Assembly (NCBI GenBank): GCA_032716605.1
Contig: CM064545.1
Span: 5,451,199-5,515,198 of the forward strand
Origin: Paralithodes platypus
Taxonomy: Eukaryota > Arthropoda > Malacostraca > Decapoda > Lithodidae
Length of the DNA stretch: 64,000 nt
Direction: 5' to 3'
The notes under the pieces are model-generated. The model had not been told where the DNA came from. It made no database searches and saw nothing but the letters and a program-made list of their open reading frames with translations. The stretch's first letter is position 1. Every line of letters starts with the position of its first letter. Below, piece by piece: positions 53,185 through 64,000 of this stretch. A program made the translations under genes and the position numbers.

Positions 53185-54489
53185 CTTCAAAAGGCCTTTG
53201 ACAAAGTTCCCCACAAACGTTTACTCCTAAAACTAAAAGCGCATGTAATACAAGACGGTGTGTTGAAATGGATAGAAAATTGGCTCAGCGACAGAAAGCA
53301 AAGAGTAGTCATAAACGGTAAGGCATCTAAGTGGACCAATGTAGCTAGCGGAGTACCCCAGGGATCGTTACTAGGACCAATTCTCTTTCTAATTTATATT
53401 AACGACATACTGTAGATGAGGGTCTCACCTATACAATCTCAAAGTTTGCTGACGATACAAAAATTGCAAATAGCGTGCTCTCAAAAGAACAAGGTGACGA
53501 TATGCAACACAATCTAGATAAGTTGCCATGTTGGGCCCAAATTTGGCAAATGAGTTTCAATGCGGATAAATGTAAAGTACTACATATCGGATACCAAAAT
53601 AAGAAAGCAAACTATTCGATGAATGGCACTCAGCTTAAGAGTGTAGACAGATAAACCGATTTGGGAGTAACAATATCGAGTAACCTAAAACCGAGTCAAC
53701 AGTGTTCAGAAGTTGTTAAGAAGGCAAACATAATAATTGGCTTTATAGGCAGGTCATTTGAGCATAAATCCAAAGAAGTTATCTTAACTCTTTACAATTC
53801 CTTAGTCCACCCTCTTCTGGAATACTGCGTTCAATCCTGGTGCCCTCATTACCAAAAAGATATAAACAAGCTAGAACGAGTTCAATGTAGAGTTACCAAA
53901 ATGATACCTAGCCTATAAAACAAACTATACGAGGAGCGTCTTAGAGAATTATATCTATTTCCTTTAACCCAGCGCAGATTAGGAGGCGACTTAATTCAAG
54001 TTTTCAAAATCATCAAAGGCATCGACAATATGAACTGTAGTAAGTACTTCACTATCGACCAATCTAATTGCACGCAGGGAAACGGTTGCAAAATGATTGG
54101 TAAATCTTTTAACGAATATAAGAATTTCTTCTTTCAATCGAGTTGTCAACTTTTGGAATGGGTTTCCCCGAAACGTTATAGACTGCAGCACCATTGATTC
54201 TTTTTAACTTCGCCTAGACAAATATCTTGCATCAAACCTGCGACTGACTGCGTTTGTAAATTAATAACTATATATGATTCCCCCCTCAGTTACTAACCCC
54301 TCTGTCCCCTACTAACTTCCTAATCCTGCCATGGACATTAGTTCCAGGGCAGTAGTTCCCTATCCAATGTTCCCTTACCCACTTTAAACCACTGTTTGGA
54401 CACTTGATCCTCAGTGTTTTGGAGGACAAACAGCCTAGAAGGGTCACTTGGACTGTTGTTGCTTGATTTCCTTTGTACTCCTTTGTACT
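53185..54489 (+). mobile_element. 5'-truncated CR1-like LINE (CR1-2) inserted in RTE-2
   Basis: Closely matches 19316-20610 of CR1-1, starting at AAAAGGCCTTTGACAAAGTT in RT motif A and ending in the same CCTTTGTACT tail. It has its own defects: a 4-base insertion near 53410, a stop near 53655 and later frameshifts. RTE-1 shows the empty site (GCACC followed by ATCATA), so both ends are fixed to within a few bases. No target duplication is evident. Confidence 0.9.
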
Positions 54490-56213
54490 CATACATGCTC
54501 TTCACTGCTTTCAGCAACTTGCCATCTACTCCGTATATTCTAAGTACTTTCCACATGCCTTCTCTATCCACTCTGTCATAATCCTTCTCCAAGTCCATAA
54601 AGGCAACATACACCTTTTGTTGCTTCTCCAGATATTTCTCCACAACACCTTCCCTACTATGCTTAAAAGACATATTCCTCGGTGGTTACCACACACTCCT
54701 CTTTCCCCTTTGCCCTTATATAGGGGGACTATTATGCCAGTCTTCCAGTCATCGGGTGGATGCCCCTTCTCCCATGCTAGTTTGCACATTTTCCATACCC
54801 ATTCGATCACTATCTCACCACCATACCTCAACATTTCCCCACACACTCCATCTGTTCCTGGTGCCTTCCCCAACTTCACTCTTTTCATGGCTTCCCACAC
54901 TTCTGACCTCCTGATCCCCACCTCCTCCTCCACTACTTCTCCTCTTCTCCCTCCCATACCATATCCAACTATGTTTGCTAGTTCTTCATTCCTTACATTT
55001 AGCAACTCGTTGAAGTACCCCCTCCATCTTTCGACTCTCTCTTGCTTCTCGGCTAGCATTCTCCCATTCTTATCTTTCACACCCTTACTACCTTCCCTAA
55101 CATTCTTGACTTCTTTCCAGAACAGTTTCTTACACTCCCTCCATTTTACACTCAGATTCCTCCCAAATTCCTCATCTACTCTTCTCTTACTTTCCTTCAC
55201 TACTCTCTTTCTCTCCATATACCTCGCTCATTTCTGCCTCTCCAAATCTTCATTCCCTCTACTACCCAACCACTCTCTATACGCTTTCTTCTTGTCTTCC
55301 ACAGCTATTTTTACCTCGTCTGTCCACCATGCTGTACCTTTCACTCCCCTCCCTCTTCTCCTCACTCCACACACCTCCTCACATGCTGAACAGATCTCTT
55401 CCTTAAACACCTTGCTTATCTCCTCCACTTCCTCCATATCTTCCAGGTCGAACCCACCTAGTCGTCTTTTTACTGCTCTCCTGTACTCTTCCCTGATTTC
55501 CTCCTCCTGTAGAGTCTCCACCCTCCTCACCATTCCACCTTCCTCTCGCCTCCCTCCAGCTCTCCTCACACTTCTTTTGTATCCTAACCTTAGCTACTAC
55601 TACATAATGATCAGACAGACCCCCTCCAATATCCCTATCATCCATCACAGATTTCTTCGTTCTTTCACAACCTCCTCCCCACACATACGTCCACAAATGC
55701 ACTACCATTCCCATTCACCTCTGACGGTACCCCCCATCCTCCCACCACTTTGTACATCCTTTGTACTCCTTTGTACACTCCATTAACTTTTCTATCACCC
55801 ACCTTACCATTCATATTCGCAATCTGAAATATTCTTTCGTTCTTGTCAAACTTATCCAGGCACGCCTCCACATTCACCCAGAACTCCTCTTCCTCTCTTA
55901 AAAGTTTATCCTCTGTCGGAGCATACACACACACAATCACCCACGTTTGTATTCCTACTTTCATTCTCACCCACACAATCCTTGAAGCCACAGATCCATA
56001 TTCTCTTACACACTCCTTCCATTTGTTACTTACAAACAAACATACACCTTATCTCGCTGCTCCCTCACTCACTCCAGCACACACACCCATTCCACACTCC
56101 CACTCTCTCACATCTGTACCCTTCCATCTGGTCTCCGTCATTCCACATACATCCAGCCTGGCATTCGCTAACACTTCCAGTACCTCTCTCTCTTTTGTGC
56201 CATCATTCATGGC
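54490..56213 (-). pseudogene. RTE-2 endonuclease and RT N-terminal part
   Basis: The frame 56039-55665 shows MFVSNKWKECVREYG and TWVIVCVYAPTED of the endonuclease. 55569-55228 is the basic linker. 55218-54526 contains APGTDGVCGEMLRYG, PLYKGKGERGVCGNHRGICL and the start of motif A. A deletion of about 120 bp next to LLSIVGKVLW removes the segment between the fingers and motif A. Confidence 0.85.
55749..55776 (+). repeat. CR1 tail-only insertion in RTE-2
   Basis: TTTGTACATCCTTTGTACTC continues for about 28 bp in total, almost three units of the 10-bp CR1 terminal repeat. It is absent from the aligned place in RTE-1 (GGAGTGGTGG). Confidence 0.65.
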
Positions 56214-56284
56214 ACATATATATATATATTTATATACAGTATATATACAGTATATATACAGTATATATATATATATTTTTTTTT
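56214..56284 (+). repeat. TATA-rich microsatellite and T run
   Basis: Irregular TA/TACAG tract ending in a T run, at the truncated 5' end of RTE-2. Confidence 0.85.
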
Positions 56285-57944
56285 TAACAGATAATACTAA
56301 ATACAACTCATAGACAGGGAACGATATACCTACCTGACCTACATCAATATGCATAACTCTTTGATTTTAATACGGCAGACATACCTGAATAAACCTTATT
56401 CATTCCACGTTTGTAAAGGATGTGTTGCTTTACTTTGCCATTTGCTGGCCTATTTCCCAGCCTTTGATCTAACTGGTGTCATTGATGTTAATATGTCCGT
56501 GCGTGACCAAACTTTGGAGTGTTCATAATATGAACTGTATTAGAGAGAGAAATGAAAACATATGTAAGTATACATAGTATATTAACTTTTATTAATACAT
56601 CCTACCTTCATATGTATGTGCATGTAAGTATGTAATAGAATTTGTAATTTGTATGTGTTTGTAACATTAAGCTGGACAGGTTATTTACCATATTGACCCA
56701 AACAACGAATTACACGTAGCCGATCATATACTGTGCAATATATTATATAAGGCTTGACCAATTCAGTACCAGTGTTATATTATGCAACCATATTATAATT
56801 AACTTAAGAGTTTCCCCTATTCTGCTGCATAATGTATCCCTTCTCTAAGGAATATGATTTGCAATCTAGTAAGCATAGTTGACCCAAATAATAATGTTAT
56901 TTAATTATTAATTTCATCTTCCTGCATTATGATAATGTTTGCTAAATATAGACACAATTTCATAATGAAGTTCTTGTAATATCGGGACCTAAGCAAACAC
57001 TGGTAATTGTTACATTAAACATTCTTCGCAAAACTGCGTAGCACCGATTATCCTTGCTAAAAATACAGTTTGTTTCTGTTTTTAATGAAACGTCATTGTC
57101 AGTATAGCTACAAGTTAATCAATATGTGCATTATTTAGCTTCACTGTGTGTTCTGAAACACAACATTATGCTGAATTACATAGCGGAACAGCTTAAATGT
57201 GAACAATTGAATTAATGTCCAGTTTGTTGTTTTTTCGGAAAATTTGTAATTGGCCTCCGAATCTGCCACTTACGCAATACCGCTCTATATTGCTGGTTAA
57301 AGATAGAGGGTATAGCGTTGTGGGGAAGGTAGTGGTGGAGGCGCATGATTGAATTACGGGTGTAGTGTCTTAAGCAGTGATTAGCTCATCTGATTAGTCA
57401 ACTGAAAAAACACACACACTCGCAATTCATTCACACTAATTTTACTCGCATACATAAGATCACACAAGGAACAGAACACTTATGAGGCCGACTGACATGG
57501 AGGTGATGCTAAGACGTCGATAGAGGTGATAATGATGGTAGTGTTGGCTGCCTCATAAGCGATTCATAAAAATATAACAATGCACTATATATCCCATTAT
57601 GATTATCTGTATAATATACTTTCTTTCAAAACATTAAAACATAATATCATAAAAATACCCCCAACAAACACGCTAAACCGAGTCACTGAACATTGTTTAC
57701 AGTCGCGTTCACTATGTTGCTATATGTTTGAACCTCGAGCAAATTAAACGAGCCACCGAAATGCAAATATCAGGTAAAGTATTACTATGGAGATCCAATT
57801 CAGCTTTAGATAGATTTGAACAATATAGACAGCATTATTGACCGCCACTGTAGATACTTTCACCAGACAACTGTGCACAGATTCAACATTTGTTTTGTCT
57901 TATGTGTATGAATGAGACAAAGAGCAAAGCTTCCTATAAAATGT
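56285..57944. other. AT-rich gene-free stretch
   Basis: No gene, RNA or long repeat recognised. Confidence 0.5.
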
Positions 57945-57961
57945 ACCCCCCCCCCCCCCCT
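57945..57961 (+). repeat. Poly(C) tract
   Basis: About 17 C, close to the truncated 5' end of a LINE. Confidence 0.9.
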
Positions 57962-57964
57962 CCT

Positions 57965-59669
57965 CCCCCATTTGAAAAAAGTGATAGAGTATGTAGAGTT
58001 TTCCGGTGCTATTCCTCCCTCTCCGCCCTCCTCTCTCTTACTTATGCCTAATATCCTAATCTCTTCTAAAGATGTACTTTCTACCCTCTCTGGGCTTAAC
58101 ACTAATAAGGCGTACGGTCCGGACGGTGTTCCTCCTGTTGTTCTCAAAAACTGTGCTTCCGTGCTGACTCCCTGCCTAGGCAAACTCTTTCGTCTCTGTC
58201 TATCCTCTAACGTCTTCCCTTCATGCTGGAAGTTTGCTCACATTCAACCTGTCCCAAAGAAGGGTGACCGCTCTCAACCCTCCAACTATCGTCCAATTGC
58301 TCTTATCTCTTGTCTTTCTAAAGTTTTTGAAACTATTCTTGCTTCCAAATTTCTTAAGCATTTCTCTTCTCATAATCTGCTCTCAGATCGCCAGTATGGC
58401 TTCCTTAAGGGTCGCTCTACTGGTGATCTTCTTTCATATCTTACTAACTCTTGGTCATCCTCCTTCCGGGACTTCGGTGAGACTTTTTCTATTGCACTAG
58501 ACATATCGAAAGCCTTCGATAGAGTCTGGCATAAATCTTTAATTTCTAAACTACCCTCCTTCGGTTTCTATCCCTCCATCTGTGCCTTTGTCTCTAATTT
58601 CCTTTCCGGCCGTTCCATAGCCGCGGTTGTGGACGGCCATTGTTCACTTCCTCACCCTATAAACTCCGGTGTTCCTCAGGGCTCTGTCCTATCTCCTATT
58701 CTCTTTCTAATTTTTATAAATGATCTCCTTAACTGTACCTTAATTCCCATCCATTCATACGCAGACGACTCAACCTTACACTACTCCATTAGTTTTTCAG
58801 AACGCCCCAGCCAGCAATCCTCACCGAGAAACGTAATGAAGCCATAGAACTCTTAAATTCTGATCTAAATACTATTTCCAATTGGGGCAGAGAAAACCAT
58901 CTACCCGTCAGGATCTCCCAGCGGACTATCCCTTATTCTTCAACAATACAAAAATCAACCCTTCATCTTCTCTCAATATTCTTGGTGTCTCTTTTTCTTC
59001 TGCTCTCATTTGGAAGGACCATATTACCAGTCTTGCTAAGGCAGCCTCCCAGAAGCTGGGTGTGCTCAACCGCCTTAGGGGGTTCTTTTCCCCTGCACAG
59101 CTTCTTGCTCTGTACAGGGGCATAGTGCGCCCTTGTATTGAGTATTGTTCACATGTGTGGGGAGGTTCCTCTCACACCGCTCTCCTAGACAAAGTTGAAA
59201 GGAAGGCCTTTCGTATCATTAACTCCCGTCCACTCACCAACTCTCTGCAATCTCTCTCTCTCCGCCGCAATGTTGCATCTCTCTCGCTATTCTATCGCTA
59301 CTATAATAATCAGTGTTCCTCAGAGCTATCCCAGTGCATACCACCTCCTTTACGTAGGGCACGTGGTACCCGTCTTGCAACTCAATCCCACCCCTACTCT
59401 GTGCAACTCTCCAACCCAAGAGTGAAACGTTACTCTCAAACTTTCTTCTACTCAACAGCTGAGCTCTGGAACTCTCTCCCAGAATCAGTCTTTCCCTCTT
59501 CCTATGACTTAAATTGCTTCAAACTCCGTGTGTCCAGGCATTTTGGCTCGAACGTCCCTTGATTTTGGCCCTGTCACTCTTTCAACTATGGGGGAGGCAC
59601 TCGCTATAGGCAGTTATGCCTTTTGCCTCCCTTAATCACATAGAAAAAAAAAAAAAAAAAAAAAAAAAA
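57965..59669 (+). mobile_element. 5'-truncated Jockey-like LINE (copy 4, best preserved)
   Basis: Holds most of the RT and a complete C-terminal region and 3' UTR, with a poly(A) tail of about 25 (59644-59669). Used here as reference for copies at 21410, 40388 and 48396. Truncated upstream of the RT, so no endonuclease. Confidence 0.9.
57990..59562 (+). pseudogene. Jockey-like reverse transcriptase (two frames)
   Basis: The first frame runs to 58847: NKAYGPDGVPPVVLKNCA, SNYRPIALISCLSKVFETIL, ALDISKAFDRVWHKSLISKL (motif A), SGVPQGSVLSPILFLIFIND (motif B), HSYADDSTLHYS (motif C). A one-base loss near 58827 and a deletion of about 40 bp near 58893 shift it. The second frame, 58882-59562, carries the thumb and C-terminal part (CIEYCSHVWGGSSHTALLDK, AELWNSLPESVFPSSYDL). 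Confidence 0.9.
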
Positions 59670-61830
59670 TGTTATGAATTTTATATATCTATTTATATAT
59701 CCTATATGAGATAAATTACAAGTGGAAACTAATAAGGCAAGGACATGTCAAATAGGAGTTTGGATGTTATTTCATTTGTAGCCGTTTTATACACAAAGAA
59801 CATAATTGAAATACCATGGAACAAAAATATATCAAGCTGCTATATTAGTACCCCATCAGAAACTAACACCATCAAAGAAAACCCTTTTCTCCAAATATAT
59901 TAGTAACCCCCAAGATTACCGGGCCCACATACAAACAGTAAAACATAGCAGTGCCTATCAGATAGAAAATTCGCTCCTACCTATCATACCCCCCAGCCAG
60001 AACTCGAATACAACAAAGAGTTGTTTATGCAAATACCGCATCAACACCCTCAATAGCACCACATTGAGACTGACCACAATCTGCCAAAATGAACAAGCAG
60101 TGACGACAAAGAAGCCAAATGTTTTTAAACACATTATTCCTTTATCACCATCATATAACCTGAATATGTATCACAGACTAAACTAAACATATAAGTAGGA
60201 TTTCATGCATTTATATACTATGTATAAAGACCAATATAGATAAATCAAGTATGTCCAACCAGAGTAAGACACCCACCTTACATATTTTTAGTGCGACCTA
60301 GAATCACACGATAAATCAAAAACACCTTTCTACCATGCCCGTGTTATCCTTAAGGACAAGCCCCTTGACCCAATTTATAACGAGATATTACCGGCCAGAG
60401 ATAGGGAAAAGATAGGCAGCTCAGGGCTAGGCTTTAGGAGTGCAATTCTTCATTTGAAGGATTAGTAAATCTAGGGCATCCTTGAACACCAAAGGTGAAG
60501 ATCTACCTTACTGGATATGGCCAGTTCAAACCAGTTAAAACGATCCAAACAAGTGCAAGTGAAGTGCCCCCGAAGAAAGAAGAACAAGACGAAGAGGCAA
60601 AATTCTAACTGTGTTGTGTGAATTCCGTGGTGGGTCCCTTTCATCGACTCCCGGATAACTAGCAAAGAGACCACATGTTCCGCCAGATCCGCTAACCTTC
60701 TATACTTCTTTCATTATTTATGTGCTCATATTCATGTATTAGTAAAAGATGATTTATTTTATGGTAACTCGATATAATAAGGTTCACTATAAACGTAATT
60801 ACTGAAGATTATTATTCTTCTCTTCTAGTGACCCGCTGCTCGATATTGAGTGAACATATTTACTAATTAATTCTATCTGTGGGATAAAGATATATATATA
60901 TATTTCTTCGAGAACAGGCTCCTGTGCTCTTTATGAAGAATTATACATATATTTGTTCGGGAATAGAAACATGCACAATTACACGTAATAACCAGTGAAC
61001 ACTTATATAGATCTTGTTTTATGTGATATCATCATTAGGTACATAATTCATGGATATATTGTTCACAGAGTGTTGTACGATTCAGTCTCTTTTTTAGACT
61101 ATTATTCACGTATCTTGAAGTTAAATTCATTCTGTGTATCCTTTTGAGTTATATTAAGCTCTATGTTGTCGAGTCGCATTAACTTATCCGCCGACCCCAA
61201 ATTTCAGTCACGCATACATGACTAATATTTACCTTTAACCTGTTCATGAATATATATTCAAAATTATTACTCTTTGAGTTATTTTAGTTAATACTCTGGC
61301 TTATGTTGAGCTAAATTAACCTTTATTCAATAGTCAAGTAGTGTCTTAATTTACATAAAACCTTCAGCACTGTGTGTTGTCATAGCAGTAACTGTTATTT
61401 ACCCTAGGCGGAATCTATTCTCGCATTATCCTATATTGATACTGAATATCTCTGCGCATTATTATCCATAAATGTTGTTGTGATAACATATTGATTATTT
61501 ATATATGTTATTATTATTATAATTTTTGCTCTATATCTCCACATAGTACCCATATTACTATTGTGAATATACTTATCCAATTCCATATCCTACTGTATAT
61601 AACTACAAACTGAGCATCTAGAAGTACAGGGATAATCTGTTAGTTTCCTGTACTATCTACTTATGTACCTAGCGTTACGGAATTAACTTGTGAACCTTGA
61701 TCGTGTATTTTGTGTCCAATTGATTATTATTGTTGTATAATATTTATACCAAGATTAGTTAACACCCAGTTGAATATTGTAGAATCAACAAATTACTTGT
61801 GATCATGTTGAATTACAACGTCGCATAACA
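59670..61830. other. Gene-free AT-rich stretch, its right part presumably the gypsy-B LTR
   Basis: A frame at 59806-60186 is not recognised and lacks a good start. The last several hundred bases should be the 5' LTR of gypsy-B, since a primer-binding site starts at 61832 and the preceding sequence ends ATAACA. The left LTR edge could not be located. Confidence 0.35.
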
Positions 61831-61831
61831 C

Positions 61832-61849
61832 TGGCGGCAGCGGTGTTTC
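61832..61849 (+). promoter_or_regulatory. Gypsy-B primer-binding site (predicted)
   Basis: TGGCGGCAGCGGTGTTTC begins just after an ACA(C) LTR-type end and closely resembles the gypsy-A site (minus strand, 4185-4198). Confidence 0.6.
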
Positions 61850-61859
61850 AACGCGGATA

Positions 61860-62534
61860 ACTTGGTTTATAATATTTACTCAATATAAGCAAGTCACACA
61901 AACATCATTGCGGGAAAATCGCTTTAAATTATTCCTTTTAAGCAGGAAGATCACGATATTGCTACTTTTCTTGAAGTAGTCAAACCAGTGCTTGATATTG
62001 TGTTCAAGGACGATGATACCTCAAAGATTTACACGGTTGTGACGAAATTAGGCCGGCATATGTCTTTAGTGTCAGGTTATGTGTGTGATTCCCCACAATT
62101 AACTTGGACTCAATTCAAGAGATATACTAAAGGAGCCATTAACCCCTCTCTAGGCAAGATTATTGCAAATCAGCAGTTTCACAGCGTCACATTTTCAGGA
62201 AACTTAGACCACACAATCAGCCAACTGAATCAATTGGTGGTCACTGCATTTCTGGACGACGCTGCTAATTTCAGAAAAAAAGAGTATATTCAATGCACTT
62301 CTTCGAGTATTGCCCACAACAGTGAGGGATCAATTTGCCATCACCGAGCCCGAGGGCTATGACGAAGACTTACTCATTATCCGGCGTATCTTGGCATTGC
62401 AAATGAGCAATGAAAAGGACAAGATCGCCGTCATAAGCCGTGCCACCACCCAACCTCAACCTTCTTCTGCACCTTTTTCAGCACCACCCTACTTCCGGCC
62501 AGTAGAAAAAATGGAGGAGTGGGCAAGGGTCTGA
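61860..62534 (+). pseudogene. Gypsy-B gag-like remnant
   Basis: Two overlapping frames, 61988-62362 and 62310-62534, lie where gag is expected after the primer-binding site. The first includes WTQFKRYTKGAINPSLGKII and QLNQLVVTAFLDDAANF. The second is Pro/Gln-rich at its end (TTQPQPSSAPFSAPPYF). I do not recognise a capsid motif with certainty and see no zinc knuckle; identity is by position. Confidence 0.45.
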
Positions 62535-62884
62535 CCCTCAGATTGGAAACTGTGTGGTCATCAGTGCCTCATTCTCTCCCTCAAAAACTCTTTTACTGAT
62601 TTGGTCAAACGTCGACCCAAGCTACCTCAATTCTGGGGGCAAATCCCCTGGATAAAACTATGACGTGTTGTTACCATCACTAATAACGGGACCGCAGGGA
62701 TCGATGACGCATCTGAAAAAGGAATAACAGAGTAACTAGTGAACACCGAGGAAAATTCAGACCTTCAAGATAATCTGGATTCTCAATCCGCCCCCGCCCA
62801 CCTGTCGCCAAACCGACGGGATCTCGTGATAGAACAATCTCAGATGTAGAACGTTTTTTTTTTTACAAGCACCTAGCTATTCAA

Positions 62885-63195
62885 GGTGTGAAATCAAGAT
62901 TTCTGATTGTCACAGGTGTATCCCGTTCATTTCTTTTCTCCTCTTATATTAACAAACACCAGGCCAATTTTTGGCCTCTTCAAACATTCCCCCTTGTATC
63001 AATTGACACCAATGATGTCCTAATTCCTAACCAAGGGCAAACAGCTCCCCTCTACGTAGGCTAGCCACCAACCTTCCAAACCACGGCCACCATCATCCAT
63101 TCATTATTTCCCCATCTGGTGAGACCGAGTATGATGGGTATTTAGGATTCGATCTCCTAACCAAGTTACGTATCACCATCGACTGCATCAATAGA
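62885..63195 (+). pseudogene. Gypsy-B protease remnant with altered active site
   Basis: The frame 62888-63063 contains FLIVTGVSRSFLFSSYIN, the 'LIDTGAS.SF' motif of a retropepsin, but with Val at the catalytic Asp (62909-62911). It stops at 63061-63063. The second half in another frame reads EYDGYLGFDLLTKLRITIDC, nearly the same motif as gypsy-A (VDGYLGIDLM). Confidence 0.7.
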
Positions 63196-63831
63196 GTGCT
63201 AACTCTCGACCCTAGCCCATCCAAAATTACTTCCCCCAGCAAACTTAAATTCCTCAACCCAGTTCGCACCATCAAAACTTCTCGGACAATGCCAAAGAAA
63301 ACTGTTACGCTACCACATCACCACGAACAGTGGCTACCTATCAGGCCAACTTTATCAGAAGAGCTAGCTTTCACCCCAAGCCTCCAGAATTCCCCCGAAA
63401 TGGATTGCCTTACCACTCCAACTACTATGTCTGAAAACATTAACCAAGTCAAGATAGCTAACATCTCAGACCACCCCCTCACCTTGCCAAGAAGGGTAAC
63501 TATAACCAAGCTACAATATCATGATGAAGATCTGTCACCTCCCAACGAAGAAGTTCCTCCCACAGCACTAAGAATTCCTGATATACCCCAACACTCGAAC
63601 TGCCAACCAAATCCTGACCTTACCCAACAAGACTCGACCAATAAGGCTCAACAACGCAAAATTGCCCTAACTTATGACACAGCCCAAGACATCATGCGGT
63701 CCCACCACTCCCATGACGGAGTACATCTAGGTCCCATAGAACTTCTCAAAACCTTCCAAGAGATGTACTGGACCCCAAAACCCTACGCAACCGCAAGATC
63801 AGTCATCAAAACCTGCCGCGCCTTTGCTTAG
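63196..63831 (+). pseudogene. Gypsy-B protease-to-integrase segment lacking reverse transcriptase
   Basis: About 211 codons. The first part (KKTVTLPHHHEQWLPIRPTL, then VKIANISDHPLTLPRRVTIT) matches the linker normally found between protease and RT in gypsy elements. The end reads THE integrase zinc-binding type pattern HSHDGVHLGPIELLKTFQEM followed by YWTP and IKTCRAF. The RT and RNase H that should lie between (some 500-600 codons) are absent. A stop at 63831 ends the frame before the second zinc cysteine. The element continues past the window or decays. Confidence 0.6.
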
Positions 63832-64000
63832 GGTAAGATTATGGGAAATCATGCGCATATAAAAACAGCTATGTATGCCGGTTCCAACCTCTAAGTGAAA
63901 ATTTATCTATGTTGGCTAACCCTCATGATGATAAAACATGCCCTGTTGTTAATATTCCTGACCTTTTACCACCAATAACAGAGTCCCTCTTACCACTACC
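63832..64000. other. Window end, presumed gypsy-B continuation
   Basis: No integrase core motif is readable before the window ends. Confidence 0.35.

Larger units (their letters stand above)
52168..56213 (-). mobile_element. RTE-like LINE (RTE-2), split by a CR1 copy
   Basis: Same family as 36079-39736, on the minus strand, 5' truncated inside the endonuclease at about 56213. The endonuclease-linker lies at 56039-55228, the RT N-terminal part at 55218-54526 and the RT/C-terminal part at 53106-52335. The CR1 copy 53185-54489 is inserted inside the RT. Compared with RTE-1 it lacks about 120 bp near 54660. The 3' end at 52168 reads CAATAGATTG on the minus strand. Confidence 0.88.

Noticed and set aside
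53050..53415. Frame of 121 codons ending in reverse transcriptase sequence
   Set aside because: A chimera: it starts in antisense RTE-2 and runs into CR1-2 across the insertion point at 53185. Not a real fusion gene.
54473..55786. Plus-strand frame of 437 codons
   Set aside because: It is antisense to RTE-2 and starts in the CR1 tail. Its Ser/Pro/Leu-rich composition is that of a shadow frame.
59806..60186. 126-codon plus-strand frame
   Set aside because: No ATG at its start, no recognisable domain, and no supporting context.

Overview
This window looks like repeat-dense, gene-poor nuclear DNA from an invertebrate, most likely an arthropod and plausibly a decapod crustacean. That is inferred from the mix of BEL/Pao, gypsy, CR1, RTE, Jockey-like and Penelope-like retroelements, long tRNA-derived SINEs, poly-C tracts and long minisatellites; no host marker gene confirms it. 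I found no convincing host protein gene, rRNA or functional tRNA gene. Nearly every recognisable coding segment belongs to a mobile element, and most are broken.

Layout. 1-14,650 is a nested structure. A decayed gypsy-like LTR element on the minus strand (gypsy-A, coding remnants 1185-4130) carries the 3' tail of a LINE (about 1865-2140). Its right part is split by a nearly intact, recently inserted BEL/Pao element (5116-12988; two 791-bp LTRs, 5-bp target duplication AGAGT, primer-binding site, gag and pol). Between its primer-binding site and gag the BEL element carries an extra 233-codon frame that reads as an SGNH/GDSL-type hydrolase. 15,600-20,610 is an almost complete CR1-like LINE: tandem-repeat 5' region, ORF1 with its own SGNH domain, ORF2 with endonuclease and reverse transcriptase broken by one frameshift, and a hairpin plus short-repeat tail.

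20.6-34.5 kb holds a truncated Jockey-like LINE, a 66-bp-arm palindrome carrying hammerhead-ribozyme-like cores, arrays of a 48-bp minisatellite (one interrupted by a LINE 3' fragment), a tRNA-Val-headed SINE and a Penelope-like RT fragment. 36-44 kb holds a full-span but decayed RTE-like LINE with a SINE inside it, another Jockey-like copy, a possible DNA-transposon remnant and a tRNA-Thr-like SINE. 47-60 kb holds a 28-bp minisatellite beside a LINE C-terminal fragment, a Jockey-like copy split twice (once by a 349-bp MITE with a TTAA duplication), three head-to-tail copies of a 470-500 bp repeat, a second RTE copy split by a CR1 copy, and the best Jockey-like RT. The right end (61.8-64 kb) enters a second gypsy-like element (gypsy-B) that, like gypsy-A, goes from protease to integrase with no reverse transcriptase visible.

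The item most deserving attention is the BEL/Pao element with an added SGNH hydrolase frame. SGNH/esterase domains are known from ORF1 of CR1-like LINEs, and one sits in the CR1 copy about 4 kb away, but they are not a standard part of BEL/Pao elements to my knowledge. Many apparent open frames inside minisatellites, LTRs and antisense to LINEs are artefacts. Coordinates of element ends read by eye are approximate unless a target duplication fixes them.
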